A stretch of 64,000 bases of DNA from Rhipicephalus microplus. Its lineage: Eukaryota > Arthropoda > Arachnida > Ixodida > Ixodidae. The stretch is from positions 6,523,821-6,587,820 of the forward strand of contig NC_134710.1 of the NCBI RefSeq assembly GCF_043290135.1, written 5' to 3'. The position numbers were made by a program, and so were the translations under genes. The notes under the pieces were generated by a model. It saw only the letters and a program-made list of their open reading frames with translations. It ran no database searches and was not told the origin of the DNA. Positions 11,352-23,839 of this stretch are shown piece after piece; the first letter of the stretch is position 1, and the number at the start of each line of letters is the position of its first letter.

Positions 11352-11580
11352 GTGAGCAAGCCGGCGCTCCGTAACCTTCTTTGCTGGCTGCGACAATCTA
11401 CAAGACGTTCGCACCAAGTCTTATAGACATTGCTTGTCAACAAAGTTCCTGCGATGGCTTCTTTTGCACGCACTATGCTTCTAATGTAAACGGTGCTTTC
11501 ATCTCACAATATACATCTAGAACTGTAATACTGATACTCACACATAGCTTGTGTTTGTCTCGCTCTAGTCTTCAGTGCAG

Positions 11581-11695
11581 GCGCAACAAACATCAGGTGA
11601 TTTCGCGAACTGCGAGGCCATTATCTCCAATCGAATACAAGTGGGCTGGCATCTGCAGACAGACACCATCACATTCCACGTGCGTGCCCAAACGG
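11581..11695 (+). CDS. Skeletor: Skeletor-like exon 3: N-terminal part of DOMON domain
   Basis: The exon runs from acceptor CTTCAGTGCAG to donor GTGAGT. It enters in phase 0 and leaves in phase 1. The peptide has FANCEAIISNRIQVGWHLQ followed by DTITFHVRA, matching the first beta-strands of a DOMON domain (Asn-Cys-Glu, then a W-h----I-h-l pattern). The nearer AG at 11574-11575 would put the reading frame out, so the downstream AG was chosen. DOMON domains bind haem or sugars and here would act outside the cell. Confidence 0.85.
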
Positions 11696-12856
11696 GTGAG
11701 TTATAGGGCTGCCTGCTACGCCCCAAAAGTGTTTTTGCGTGTTCGCAAGTCAAGTGACACGCTGTGCCTTTTTTACCCATCGTCAATACCACCTTCTCGT
11801 TCACTCTCCTCCCACGACTCTCATATCCTCTCCGCTCGGCTAAATTAACATCGTTTTTTTTTCTTGCGTCTCTCTCTCTTCAACAATCAGCGCAGAAACG
11901 GATGAGAGACAAGAGGACAAGCGTTGTCTTCCAACAGAGGATTTATTGAAAAAAAAATAAACGCGCACGTGTTAGTTTATATACATGCTGTCTATAAAAC
12001 ATTGTCCATAGAAGTAAAGGACCTTTAATATTCCTTACCGCTCCAAGAACGTTTGTCCACTGTCCAAGAGGCGATTTTCGCATTTGATGTTTTGACATTT
12101 CGAAACGAGTGGGGGGTCACAACAGGCGGCTTTCTTCAATTGCTCAAGGTTTACCTGAACTTGGCCTTTGCTGAATTTACTGGAAGAGAGTCCTAGCAAA
12201 CAATAGGCGTCCCAAGTGCTCTGAAACGGGCCAACATCTGATCTGAAAGTTTGCTCCGACTGCTCCAAACTTCTTCTTTTCTGGCTGCGCTAAGCCTGCT
12301 ACAAAATGTAATTTAGCCTGCTCCCATGACTGCTTACAAACCCATGTGCCCTGTTCTATCCGTCCCTGAACCAGAGGGATCGTCGGGGCCTTAAGTATCC
12401 ACTAGGGTAATTTCGTTTGCAAGCCCTTGGTAGCCTTGACTAAAAAAATCTGGCCTTTCTTGGCAGCACAAGTTGATTACGGTCCGCATCAATGATATGC
12501 TTTCGTTCGTTGTTTGCACCTTTTTGTGCATTTGTTTTATCCTTCGTTTCGCCATGTTCGATAATGGATTTCTGCTTCACCTATTCACGATAGTTAATGA
12601 TGTTTTGTGTGCGCTTACGTGGTGTGGATATGGCGACCATTTCACGTGGGCGTTTTTTCAGACAGCGCTTGCCTCTTCTGCGCTTCTGGGTCAATTGTTG
12701 ACACATAACCAACTGTAGCCCTATCTCAAATTTTGCTTCCCTCTCTTAGCATCTATCTCTTCGCTCACTCAGCTGTTCATGCATTCAGCGTCGAGCTCAA
12801 ACAGCGCCGCCGTTCAAAGTCGTTCAGCATCGCAATCATTCAAGCTTTACTTGCAG
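11696..12856. other. Intron 3 of the Skeletor-like gene
   Basis: This 1.16-kb intron contains pyrimidine-rich sequence near 11860-11885. A possible dispersed repeat follows at 11895-12300: on the minus strand it carries an AATAAA-bearing A/T-rich edge (about 11949) and a 77-codon ORF of unknown nature (12268-12035). No further exon is required by the splice phases. Confidence 0.55.
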
Positions 12857-12999
12857 TTCCCGGCCAGTGGACAGCCTTCGGTATTAGCGGCGACAAGGAC
12901 AGAAGCGCCATGGTCGGCGCTGACGTGGCCGTCATCTTCGTCCGCCGTGACCACAGCCGTGTCTCTGTCTCCGACTACTACCTTTTGTCCAAAGCACAG
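12857..12999 (+). CDS. Skeletor: Skeletor-like exon 4: core of DOMON domain
   Basis: The exon lies between TTACTTGCAG and GTAACG. It enters in phase 1 and leaves in phase 0. The peptide includes GQWTAFGISGDKD, then MVGADVAVIFV and DYYLLSKAQ. This is the diagnostic DOMON block: GQWtAFGiSG, then MVGADV-V-F, then an acidic/aromatic DYY. The match is the strongest in the gene. The in-frame upstream ORF that begins at 12733 is intron read-through and is not part of the protein. Confidence 0.93.
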
Positions 13000-13057
13000 G
13001 TAACGATGTACTAGCTCGCTGCACGAACAGCTCGAGAAGTAGTGGTGCCTTTTTCAG

Positions 13058-13181
13058 TGTTCGAGCAATGGCGGAGTTTGTCCTGACACCAGGGTCGGGG
13101 GTACCGAAGACCTGCAGCTAGTCTCGGCCCGATATGAAAACGGCATCGTCGACGTCGTCTATTCCCGAAAACTAGCCACAG
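13058..13181 (+). CDS. Skeletor: Skeletor-like exon 5: C-terminal DOMON strand with paired cysteines
   Basis: A 58-nt intron separates this exon from exon 4. The acceptor is CTTTTTCAG and the donor GTACGT. It enters in phase 0 and leaves in phase 1. The peptide begins CSSNGGVCPDTRVGG and continues with LQLVSARYENGIVDVVYSRK. In this family a C-----GVCPD--igG motif and a 'G-tvv-yrR-L-t' strand close the DOMON domain. The two Cys, six residues apart, probably form a disulfide in the extracellular protein. A 14.8-kb intron follows. Confidence 0.9.
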
Positions 13182-15645
13182 GTACGTAATACGTAACGTG
13201 TCCCCCAATAAGGGCACGTTAACTTGGCCCGCAATACCGTTAACGTAATGATACTGTTACCGTCAATGATAGCGTTATCGTGCCCCTAAATAAAAGTGGG
13301 TTAACGTCTAACTTCCTGTGAACAAATTAGTGGTAGCCTAAGTAACTTTGCTGCTGAAGAGCCGCTTGCGCACTTAGAGTGACTGAAGAAGTTCAGTGCA
13401 ACTCAATGGACCTTCTTCAAGCACATTAGCCCCGGCAATGGGCGCGCAAGCACTTATTGGAAAGTTGGTACGCCGCAGCAGCCCCCGCGACGAGCGCGCG
13501 GGCCTCACGCTTCAACTTTCCGTTTGCACCATGCCAGCGCTTCTCAAATCAAGTGAACTGGGCAAGGTGTGATATTGAACTGCGTGATTCACTCACAAAC
13601 TGCAGTGTTTGAGTGCGATGGCATGACAACGATTTGCACTTGTCCTCATGTTCAACCAGCTGAGCGGCCGAGAAGTGTCAGTTTGCCCGTCTGTGACTTA
13701 TTATTATCCTCTAGCGTCAGTACACCTTCGGCATAAATAAAAAAAAACACTGCAACTTGTTTTCCTAAAAGGTACACGCACTGTCCATAAATTCACGGAT
13801 GCATTCGGAATCAATGTGCTTTGACGCTGTTTACGGGTAAATTGTACAGTTTTGGTATATTTAAAGAGTGCTTTAGAAATAAGCGCAACCTCTTAAACTA
13901 AAACACTTTGACTAGACCACTGCACGACGCTCGCAGCATATGCGTCTACTAACTTCCTTTGGCACTCTAACACAGCAGGTTGAAATAAACACTACAAGGC
14001 AAAAGAAAATATGCACACTAGAAACGCTCACTCACAACTAAAAGGTTATCGCACGTGTTAGCAAACATATATAAGAAACTTGTGGTGAATCTCGCATATC
14101 ACGAAGAGGTACAAAAAGACCAACAACCGAGGCGCGTGTTTATAGTTGATAATTGAATTTAAGTTTCGTGTGTTGTAGTGATAGCGAAGGTTATTTGACT
14201 TAAACAAGGTGTGGTATTCTTTAATATATGGCTCCGCAGACACTCAATAGTCTTATAAGGAACCGCAAATTATTAGAGCAAAATATATCGCACGTGAATT
14301 CTAGTTCCATTCCTTCGTCTTTAACAAAGTTAAGAATGTGTTTACTTTTTTTTGGGGGGCGTGACTTTTTCAGAAATATCTTTTTTAAAAATCTATAGCT
14401 GTAACACTTCTCAGCAGTCTTGTGTTAACAACCCAGTCAAGTCTCGATGGTAATAAAAGCCACAGCGCTTTATGAGCAGTTCATTGTTGAATAACTATGA
14501 ATAGAGTGTTCCAGCTCACATTCCTCCTGATTGCATGTTTTTACCACATGTATTATTGCTACGCAACAACTCGCATGCCACTCATCACGTACACCCGGCC
14601 AGTGATACTTGCACTGACTGCGTTATTCATTTCACATTTCTTGCGTAAATATACGGGCAGGTGCGTTCAGACCCTATTCAACAAGCGGCGGCATGTTTTT
14701 TTCGTTTTGTACTTAAACAGCGCCAATGAGCAGCGGCCGGGAAAAGAGCTGGTTCTCTCGGCGTACCAACTTTTCCTATAGTGCTCCGCACGACCATGGG
14801 CCGTTGTAGAATTGCTTGAAAAAGGCATATTGGTAGCCTGCACTACAGTGTACTAGAAGGGGGCAGTGGAATGAATGAGGCGGCCGTGCAGCATCTCGGC
14901 TGATTCTCCGGCGGGTGAAAGTAGCGGTGGCGCTGTAGTCACATGGTACTCAAGATCTCAGGAGCGTCTTAATTGGGAACGCGCGCAGTAGCCTGCGAAA
15001 GCGTGCAACTGCTCGTTTTTAGAACGTTTAATGCGTCTCTGAGCTTCTATCAGTGTGTGCACGCCTGCTACACGCCATGGTGCGCGAGGGAATATGCAGG
15101 CACGCTGAAACTGCGTCGAGACATTCACTGTTTCAAGGGCCTGCCATCCCACAGGAAAAAAAGAGTACAATCGAAATTTGCATGGATACGCCTAGTTTCT
15201 CATTCAAGCAGCGCTTTGAGCTGCGATGCATTATAGCTGGCCACTGGCAAACTACAGATAGAGGAGAAGTATGAAAACCGCGTTTTAATCATGCGCTCAT
15301 TTTGTCGGCAGTCTCTACGATCTCCGGAGCACTGTTCATCTCATTAGTCCACATGCGCTCGATTGTTTCATGAAAAACCCGAGTATAAGTAACGTTGTCA
15401 CAACATATATATTGGTGACAACTCAGCTTTATCGCGCCATTTTTTGTTGAAATGATAACTATAGCTTTCTGAAAGGCTTATCTTATTTTAAACACGATCT
15501 TTCGCGCTTATATTGCTCCTTTATGCAAGCTCCAAGATCTTATAATACCAGGAGACCGAGCTAAAGGCACGCGTGTACCTCAGAGTCATGAATTCTACGC
15601 GAAAGGGCTTATCTAAAACATATTGAAAAGTGCCAGTTGTATATA
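13182..15645. other. First part of the 14.8-kb intron, no recognised feature
   Basis: Exons 5 and 6 already agree in phase and domain order, so no exon is expected here. I saw no transposon protein or known repeat in this part. Confidence 0.5.
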
Positions 15646-15734
15646 CACTCTAAGGCAAAAGGGTGTTAAAAGGGTGTGTAGTTTGTCCTTTTGGGGACAA
15701 ATGGGGCTGCCACAACCATTAATCTTTTTAAGGA

Positions 15735-15995
15735 CAAACGGCACCGGATCTAAGAGTTAGTCCCCACAGACGAACTCAAGGAACTAACATTTAGTGCTCA
15801 CATTTACACCTTAGTGAGTAACCGTTAGTTCCACAATTCACGTCAAAAGACTAATTTAGTCCTCACATTTGCACCTTATAGGGCAACTGTCAATCCCCAC
15901 ATTTACACCTTACCGGGAAACGGTTAGTCCACACAGTTGCACCTCACTGGACGAACGGTTTATCCACTCAAGTACTCCAACCGGATGAACTTTTT
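15735..15995. repeat. Degenerate minisatellite, about 34-bp period
   Basis: Successive units begin TTAGT-C-CACATTTACACC, then a variable TTA--G-G-AACGG, and restart every 31-35 bp. At least seven units are readable. The period is not a multiple of three, so it does not encode a protein repeat. It lies just inside the left TIR of the 2.4-kb element. Confidence 0.75.
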
Positions 15996-16174
15996 ATCCC
16001 CAGTTGAAACATTGTTTTTTATTTATTTTCCGCCAGGCCTAATACTTTTTTCGCCTGTTTTTCCGCGCAGTGAGCAAGAAATAGCGCAGAAAAAAAACAT
16101 GCGAAAAAGTGGTTGGCTACCTATGTGTAACTGCTTTCGCAGTCACGGCAACAACGAAAGACAACATGAGACAT

Positions 16175-16601
16175 CGAAATCCTTTATTTTTCTACATACA
16201 CATGAAGTTTCTCTATTCTTTCAATTGAATTCATGGTGAAGTGTACAAGTCCAGTCTCGTTGTCAAATCTTGTCCACTCCTTGGGGAGCTCCTCCGACGG
16301 AAGCCACAGATGACAGGCATTGCAGATGCCAGCACACGCAGCCTTCTTTCTGCCTGTTGTGTTCCCATGGCTGTACGTACAATAACGTAGTAAAAATAGG
16401 TACACGTGAAAAAAGATGAAGATGCACGCATATGACAAGTACGTGCAAATTAATATAAAACGTGCGTGTAAAAGATGACACACAAATAACTTTACCTTCA
16501 CATCTCGCAGAGTTCTTCTGAAGCTGCTCTGACAAAAGAGATGAATGACAGGCATCGCAGACGCCAGCGCACACAGCCTTCAGCACGGTGTGTGCCCACG
16601 G
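16175..16601 (-). other. Tandemly duplicated exon-like module (minus strand)
   Basis: Two copies of a block of about 106 nt, each preceded by an acceptor-like CAG, lie at 16601-16496 and from 16370 downward. Upper copy: acceptor TTATTATGCAG, donor GTAAAG, peptide with KAVCAGVCDACHSSLLSEQL. Lower copy: acceptor GTACGTACAG, peptide with KKAACAGICNACHLWLPSEE, then an A/T-rich end with AATAAA near 16,180. Both share K-A-x-C-A-G-x-C-x-A-C-H. The two frames do not join cleanly under the simplest splicing, so it may be decayed coding sequence or a non-coding transcript. No known protein family was recognised. Confidence 0.4.
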
Positions 16602-17495
16602 CTGCATAATAAGTATGAAAAATTGTTAGTCACACGTGACAGAGGATGAATACGAATGCATATGAGAAATACGTGCTAGGTGAAAAAAAAACATGCGTGA
16701 GATATGACATGCTAATAATTTCACCGTGATATCACACATCGTCAAAGACTCATTTCGATCCCAGTAGCGCAACAGCTTAGAAGCGGCGGCTGCAGCCACA
16801 ACTCCGTGAACCACCCTGCCACCAACAAGTCGGCGAGTTCTAAGCGAGCGACGTCGTTCAGCTCGAGCAAGCGAACTCGAGACCAAACATGGCGCTGCAC
16901 GCGGAGTGTCTGCCGCCAGCGAACATCGAACAGGAGAGCGAGCATGCGCTTGGCCACCGCCACGAACAGCGCCTAGCTGGTTTGGAGCTAGCGCCGAAGA
17001 AATCCACGGGAATGCGGCCCTTTTCCACAAACTCGAGCGAGTGCAGCGCGCAAACGCGAGTCCGCCGCCACTGACGGGAAAGCCAAATGTATCCAATTTT
17101 CACTGAGTTCAGACGCTAGCGGAAGCCCCGCCAGCCCATGCTGGTGCACTTACAGTGCACGACATACTACAACCAAGCTCGTTACGAGAACCCGCAACGT
17201 GTTTTCGACGACTCCCAAGACAGCGACGAGGTCTCAGCCGAATATCGGGAGCCCAGAGTTCATCGCGGTGGCGAAGACAGGTGAGCACTCGATGAGCGAG
17301 CGTACCGGAGGCTGACGGCGATGACGGCCGATTTCCAGGTGGTCGCAAAGCACAGGCGAACTGCAGACGCCCAAGCTGACCTTCGCGGTGCATTTTGTGC
17401 GTACGATATGCAACACGACCGAGCCCGTTGCCGGCAAGTGCGATCCGTATCGCACACGCGACAAGTAGAGTAGAATAAAGATTGATAACCAACTT

Positions 17496-17524
17496 ACGAA
17501 AGAATCCAGCGCCGATTTCTGCCA
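17496..17524 (-). other. Candidate first exon inside the TIR element (minus strand)
   Basis: On the minus strand an ATG (17524-17522) opens MAEIGAGFF and meets a consensus GTAAGT donor. It lies downstream of A/T-rich TATATAATAG within otherwise GC-rich sequence, which looks promoter-like. Together with the downstream duplicated module it suggests a small spliced transcription unit carried by the element. Confidence 0.3.
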
Positions 17525-18282
17525 TGAGTCGGACTATTATATATCCGATAGGCCTGCTGTCTTCTCGGCCGCCATGTTGACCTTCCCAACTGTTGCTGTC
17601 ATGTGTTGGTCGTGACTATCTTGAAGCCAGAAATATACAGCGTGGCATGGGGACGTGTCGATACTTGCTCCAGACTTCATGGGTGCGGCGAAACGTAAAA
17701 GCAGCCACCAACGCTCATCCAAGCGTACACACAAGCACCACGTCGTAATTCCTAGATCGTCGAATCCAGGCGGCCGTAGTCGAGTACTCCAAGGGCGACA
17801 CAACGCGAACCGTCGCCAGCAAAATACGGAGGACTGAGCCAGGAGTGGGAAGGACGGCTAGTGACGTTGGCAACGCTTTGTGCACTGCCCGCATTCCTCG
17901 AGCGGTTCATTCGTTTGGAGCGTGTTTGGAGGCTAATTGGTTTGCACGCAGCACGCTTCCCTCTGTGGTTGCTTCTCAATGGTCTATCCGTTCATCAGGC
18001 GCGCCTATTGGGCTCCGTTACTCCTTTTTCGGGCAAATTTTCCTTAGAGTGTAGCCCGTCTGTTAATCTGTGTAACTTCATTGTAATCAGTTCTCATTTT
18101 GTGTCGACAGCTTAAATTGTGCCACTTTCTAAATATTCCATTGGCGTAACGCCATTGAAAGCCAGCAAATTTGTAGTTATTCTTTTATTAAGTGTCAAAA
18201 GTGTATGCAGGCATGCAGGCAGCGGTGCATTTTGTTAAGAGAAATTCAACTTGTATATGGACACAGTAAACACACACACACA

Positions 18283-19084
<802 letters not shown>

Positions 19085-19232
19085 GTCTGGCCGTGTACTC
19101 AGATTTTGGTGCACGTTAAAGAACCCCAGGTGGTCGAAATTTCCGGAACCCTCCACTACGGCGTCTCTCATAATCATATGGTGGTTTCGGGACGTTAAAC
19201 CTGACAAATCAATCAATCAATCAACGTCAACA
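19085..19232 (+). mobile_element. Ruka SINE, 5'-truncated
   Basis: It starts in the body at GGCCGTGTACTCAGATTTTG and runs through GTGCACGTTAAAGAACCCCA and ACTACGGCGTCTCTCATAAT to GGGACGTTAAACC and an (ATCA)n tail. It abuts the 3' end of the Gypsy element that follows. Confidence 0.9.
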
Positions 19233-19239
19233 AGTCGGC

Positions 19240-22200
19240 TGCGGCTTCAGTAGGCTGCGATCTCCCTTTTGCTGGGCCAGCTCGTGATCGTGCCTTTAGA
19301 TAATATTTATGAGAGCCAGTCTTGATCCCCAACAGAAGTGATCGCGTAACACGGGTGCTTTATTTTATTTCCGGCTCGGGGCCGAAATCGTAGATGCATT
19401 GATGCAAAAATCTCTCATACAAAGATCCAGACAACCTTCAACCGCTACCGTAACATTCCATCTTTCCACGTAGACCATTTGGTTTTCGCGAATGCGCCGT
19501 TTGTCCTTTCCTTCTTCCTCTGTGAGTCTGGGGGTTTCAGGTATGTCAATGCGGTGAGAAGTTCACGACCAAACATCATCATGGCGGGTGTTTTCTTTGT
19601 GCCCACATACGTTGTCGTGTGCTGCTTTAGAAGAAAACGTGAATGTCGGTGGGCGATAAAGATGTCCTTCTCTTTTACAAGTACTTGCTTAAGTTAGAAG
19701 ACCATGCGTTCAACTTGACCATTCGTGGCAGGATGGTACGGAGCGCTCGTGACATGTTTCACCCCATTTCGTTGGAAAAATTCTTCAGTTTCGACTGAGA
19801 CAAAAGACGGGCCGTTGTCAGTGACTTTTTTTCGCGGTACACCAAAGGTCGCAAAAACGTTTCTGCATTCTTTGATTAGGTGTCTTGATTGAATGCTTGC
19901 CATTTGCCGTACTTCAAGCAGTTTGCTGGATGAGTCAACGGCAATGAAGAACATGCTGCCCTCAATGGGTCCTGAAAAATCCATGTGAATTGTCTTCCAT
20001 GCTTGTGCTGCTCTTGGCCATTCTGGAAGGGGTGCCTTCACAGGTGGCCTTCGGTTTTCCTGGCATGGTCTAGATTCTTTGGCAGTCTTTTCTATGTATT
20101 TGCTGAGGCTGGGCCACCAAAGGTACCCTCTAGCGTAGGCCTTCATAGCAACGATGCCCCTGTGCCCTGAGTGAACAATTTTTAAAGTTGCGGTGTGAGC
20201 TGCGATCGGAATTACTACTCGAGAGGCCCCGAGTAAGCATCCTTGGAGCGTCGGCAGCTAAGGCGCTAGTTTGACAAAAGGTCGGAAGTCATCGCCTTTC
20301 ATTGCACGTAGCTTTCCTTGCTAGGCTGTTAGAATAACTGCTGCGAGAGTTTTGTCTTCACGCGATAGCTCTGCAATGCGCTAGGGCGAAAGTTGGGGGT
20401 CAATCGCATATTCTAGCATCAGAACATCGCGAGGCGGGAATGGCTCATCGTCATCTTCTTGCATAGGCAGCCTGCTCTATTCATCTGCGTTCTGGTTTCT
20501 ACTGGCTTTTCTGTAAAAAAGGTCGTAGTCGTGAGCAGACAGCTTCAGACACCATCTGGTCATACGCGGTGACAGGACCTGCGGGAGCGGTCTTTTCGGC
20601 CCGATGACGCTGAGTAGCGGCTGGGGATCAGTTGTGATAGTCACATGTCTTCCAGTTATATACTTCTGAAATAGATCAACAACGAATATCACAGCAAGTT
20701 TCTTCCGGTCTAGTTATGCATAACTCCGTTCCGCCTTCCAAAGCGTTCGGGACGCGAAAGCAATAGGTGCCTCTGCTCCACTTTCATCCACTTGCGATGA
20801 AACAGCGCCGACACCATATCGTGATGCGTCGCATTACAGGAGAAGGGGTTTGCGCTCGTCATAGTTAGCAAGCACTGTGTTGTCGTGAGTGAGTTGTCTT
20901 AACTCTTCAAATACCATTTCGTGCTGTTTCTTTCATATCCACTGGGTTTTTTTTATGTAAAAGCGTGTACAATTGTAAGGTTACTGTCGCTCTGTCCTTG
21001 AGGAAGCGGTCGCAAAAAGCAAGCAAGCCTAAAAATTCTTGCACCTCAACTCTACTTTTCGGTGCTGGTGCTTCCATGGTGGCTCTAACCTTCTCTCCAA
21101 TCGTGTGTACCCCTTGTTCATCGATGCGATGCCCTAATAACTCCACATGTTTGTCCCCGAATCGATATTTGTTTTTATGAAGGCGCAGGACCATTTCACC
21201 CAGTCCTGACAACACCTGGTCTAGCCGTTTGTTGTGTTGATCTGGCGTTTCTCCCCAGACAATTATGTCATCGAGATACACGCTGATGCCAGGAGTTCCG
21301 GCGAGCCTGAGTTGTCTCCATGATTTTTTGGAATATTGCTGGTTCTGCTGAGATTACGAATGGAAGTCTTTTGACTGCATAGAGTCCATTTGTTGTATTC
21401 ACGGTTGAAACCTTTGCTGTGTTTTCAGTCATCCAGAAGTTGCTGATAGGCTTGAATTAGATCAAGCGTTGAGAACATTGTTCCACCTCTGTGAGTTGAC
21501 AGCACCTCCTCAGCGGTTGGAAGCGCGTAGGCTGTTTTCATGGCCGCTGCATTTACCGTGCTTCTATAGTCACCACACTGTCTGAACAATGCGGACTTCT
21601 TCCGCACCAACACCAAGGGTGCTACCCAATCAACCGAGTGTTGCACTGGTTGCAGAATTCTTGTCACTTCAAGTGATCTAATTTTTCCTTCACAGCTGGT
21701 CAGAGCGCAAGAGGAACCGGTCGTGCCTTGCAAAAGCGTGGTGGGATGTTTCGGTCTTACTCTGTGTAAACTGATGGTCCCTCGTAGCTTGTGACGTCTT
21801 CATTAAAACACATGCGTGCTTTTATAATAGGCAGTGCAGCACTGCGGATTCTGTGTGCGTTGCATTACCCGTTTGGTTCACGCCTTGCAGCCGGATTTTG
21901 AGAGTACTGAACCAATTACGGCCCTGAAGGTTCCATTCGTTACCTTCTATGACATGCAATGGCAGAATGTAATCTTCAGTCTTGTGCCTCCCTGTCCTTC
22001 CTCATTTATTCCTCCTCCTCAGTCTTGTGCCACACTTGTATTTGAGCGGTGCCAACGAGGCACAACCCTTCTCCTGACCACGTGTGCAGATTTACTTCTG
22101 ATTAGGCTAGTGGCGGCGGTTTTGTAGGCCAACTTCTGTCGTAAGTTTCGTTGCTGATTAGCGAACACGCTGTCCCAGAGTAAACTCAGAACTCCGAAAG

Positions 22201-23121
22201 CTTGCCATTGACGCGTAGCGGCACCATGAACTTCGGACAAGCTTGTAGGCTTTTCGCTGTATTAAGCCCCCATGTTGACTTGTCTCCAGACTCTTGTATG
22301 CTTGCAGGTTTCGGCTCCATTTGATGCGTACCAGTTTTGCGCTGCTTTTTCTTTGCGATGCAAGCTCTTTTAGTGTGCTCCATTTTCTTGCAAAACTTGC
22401 ATCAGAAATTCCGGAACTTGCACCCTCCCGAATCGTTCGAGCCGCCGCATCTGTAGCAGTGTGTCTTGCGTGGAGTGTGCTGCTTTCCTTTCGCGCGTGC
22501 TTTCTTTGGACTTGTTTGGTGCTCTTCTAATTTTCCTGTTTCAAGCTTGATACTTTTCTGCTGCAGGGCCGTGCTTTCCGCCCTCTAAGCGAGGTCCAAA
22601 GCCGTCTAGAAGGTAAGGTTCTTCTCTGCGAACACACGCTGTTGAGCGAGATCGTTTCGGATACTGCAGATGACATGGCCGCGTAACATGATATCCAGTG
22701 GGAGCGCGATGGCTGCGGCCGTTGTAGTCACCGTCGCCTGGGCCGCTAGCGTTGCCCCGACGCCAAAGTTAAAATACGCGGCGAGTTTACTTAAAGCAGC
22801 AACGTAAACAGCAATGGACTCGCCTGGCGTTTGGTCGCGTCTTTGGAATTCGCATCGATAGTAGAGCTTAGATGAGCGTGGGTCGTATTGTGCAGCCAAG
22901 TTTTGGACAATCTCTTCACATGGCACATATCCTGGGCTCTTTGGTGCTACCAGTTCGCGGACTTTATTGATTGTTCCCGGCCCGCGCAGAGTCAGGACCA
23001 GGACTCTCTTCTTGTCGTCGGCTGTGATGAAATTCGCCATGCAGTATTATCCAAGCCGTTGAATCCATGACGTCCAGGCCTTCCCCGAGAAGGGCTCAAT
23101 GGAAGCTTGAAGAGGCGCCAT
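19240..23121 (-). pseudogene. Ty3/Gypsy LTR retrotransposon, gag-pol remnant
   Basis: Minus-strand order is gag, PR, RT, RNase H, IN. Gag starts at 23121 with MAPLQASIEPFSGKAW, is interrupted by an in-frame stop after about 24 codons, then runs to about 22606. A CCHC-like knuckle (CYRCGG...) lies near 22417-22470. RT pieces lie at 21733-21425 (VDWVAPLVLVRKK, STLDLIQAYQQL) and at 21281-20907, where MYLDDIIVWGE holds the catalytic YLDD. An RNase H piece lies at 20692-20477. IN lies at 20146-19694 with HMDFSGP, VTDNGPSF and NGQVERM supplying the D,D,E residues. Stops and frameshifts disable it. No LTRs were identified. Confidence 0.92.
22606..23121 (-). pseudogene. Gag gene of the 19-23 kb Gypsy element
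   Basis: The reading frame shows ITADDKKRVLVLTLRGPG, then YVPCEEIVQNLAAQYDPRSS and RDQTPGESIAVYVAALSKLA. This is the core of arthropod Gypsy Gag ('L-ayydPk-s-i--R-kF--r-Q--gEsi-dyva-LR-LA-'). One TAA interrupts the frame after about 24 codons. Alanine-rich expansions near residues 110-125 look like local degeneration. Confidence 0.8.
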
Positions 23122-23839
23122 TGGAAGTGGACCATATTCTTATTTTGAGTGGCTTTACGTTTCCCTAGTCGCCAGTGATACATACGTCTGTTCGATTCAT
23201 TTATTAGAAGCACACTGCTGATGCATGAAGGCAGTGTTTCTGTTTTGGGGGGAGACGCTCTGGCGGCAGAATCTCGTGTGTTCTAAACCGAAACTAGAGC
23301 ACAACACTGAACCCGAAACTCACGAACACGACAACATCATTACACAGCATCGAAATCAGGCACTCTACACAACAGTTGCACGCTTCAAACACCGCAAATA
23401 TGCCGCTTGTATTTAAACACAGGATCACTGTAGTACTTGCCAGAAGTTAGAAAAAGCAAAGTTCTTGTAAACAGAACTGCAATATAACAGCCAAACTATT
23501 CATGCGTAAGCTTGCAGCGCAGTTCCAAGCACATGTCGCTAGTGCAGCACTATTGTGGCCTTTTTTTTTCTTTCTCGCGGTACCACACAGACTCATCGCA
23601 TGCTTCTTGCCCATTGTGAAGGGCGATACTGACTGCATCATCAACGCTGCCCTCTGAGCGGTGAAATCTACGAACAGCTGATCTTTCCGCATGATGGCCG
23701 CACGAAGCGCGGACCGTGCCTCTACGTGGTTGAAAGCGAGCGCCGATGCTGCTGTCCATTTTTGGATTTAATATCTGTGGTTGAATGTATACTTTGTGTA
23801 CCAGCTCAATACAGTGAAATTAAGTCCTGACATTCATCT
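23122..23839. other. Intronic stretch upstream of the Gypsy element
   Basis: This is where a 5' LTR and leader would be expected, but I could not find an LTR boundary or a repeated copy on the other side. Confidence 0.4.

Larger units (their letters stand above)
15646..18051. mobile_element. 2.4-kb terminal-inverted-repeat element flanked by TA
   Basis: The left end is CACTCTAAGGCAAAA. The reverse complement of the right end is CACTCTAAGGAAAA, and weaker similarity continues for about 20 bp. A TA dinucleotide borders each end (15644-15645 and 18052-18053), fitting a TA target duplication. Inside are a subterminal 34-bp minisatellite on the left, a duplicated exon-like module (16181-16601) and a GC-rich segment (about 16740-17530). 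No transposase was seen, so it is probably non-autonomous. The superfamily is uncertain: TA targeting recalls Tc1/mariner, while subterminal tandem repeats recall CACTA-type elements. Confidence 0.6.

Noticed and set aside
15640..16000. CRISPR-like array of 34-bp units
   Set aside because: The units are degenerate and contiguous with no unique spacers, and the genome is eukaryotic.
16626..17525. Proline/arginine-rich ORFs of 130-156 codons as proteins
   Set aside because: Three or more frames are open at once because of high G/C. Only the short ATG exon with a GTAAGT donor has independent support.
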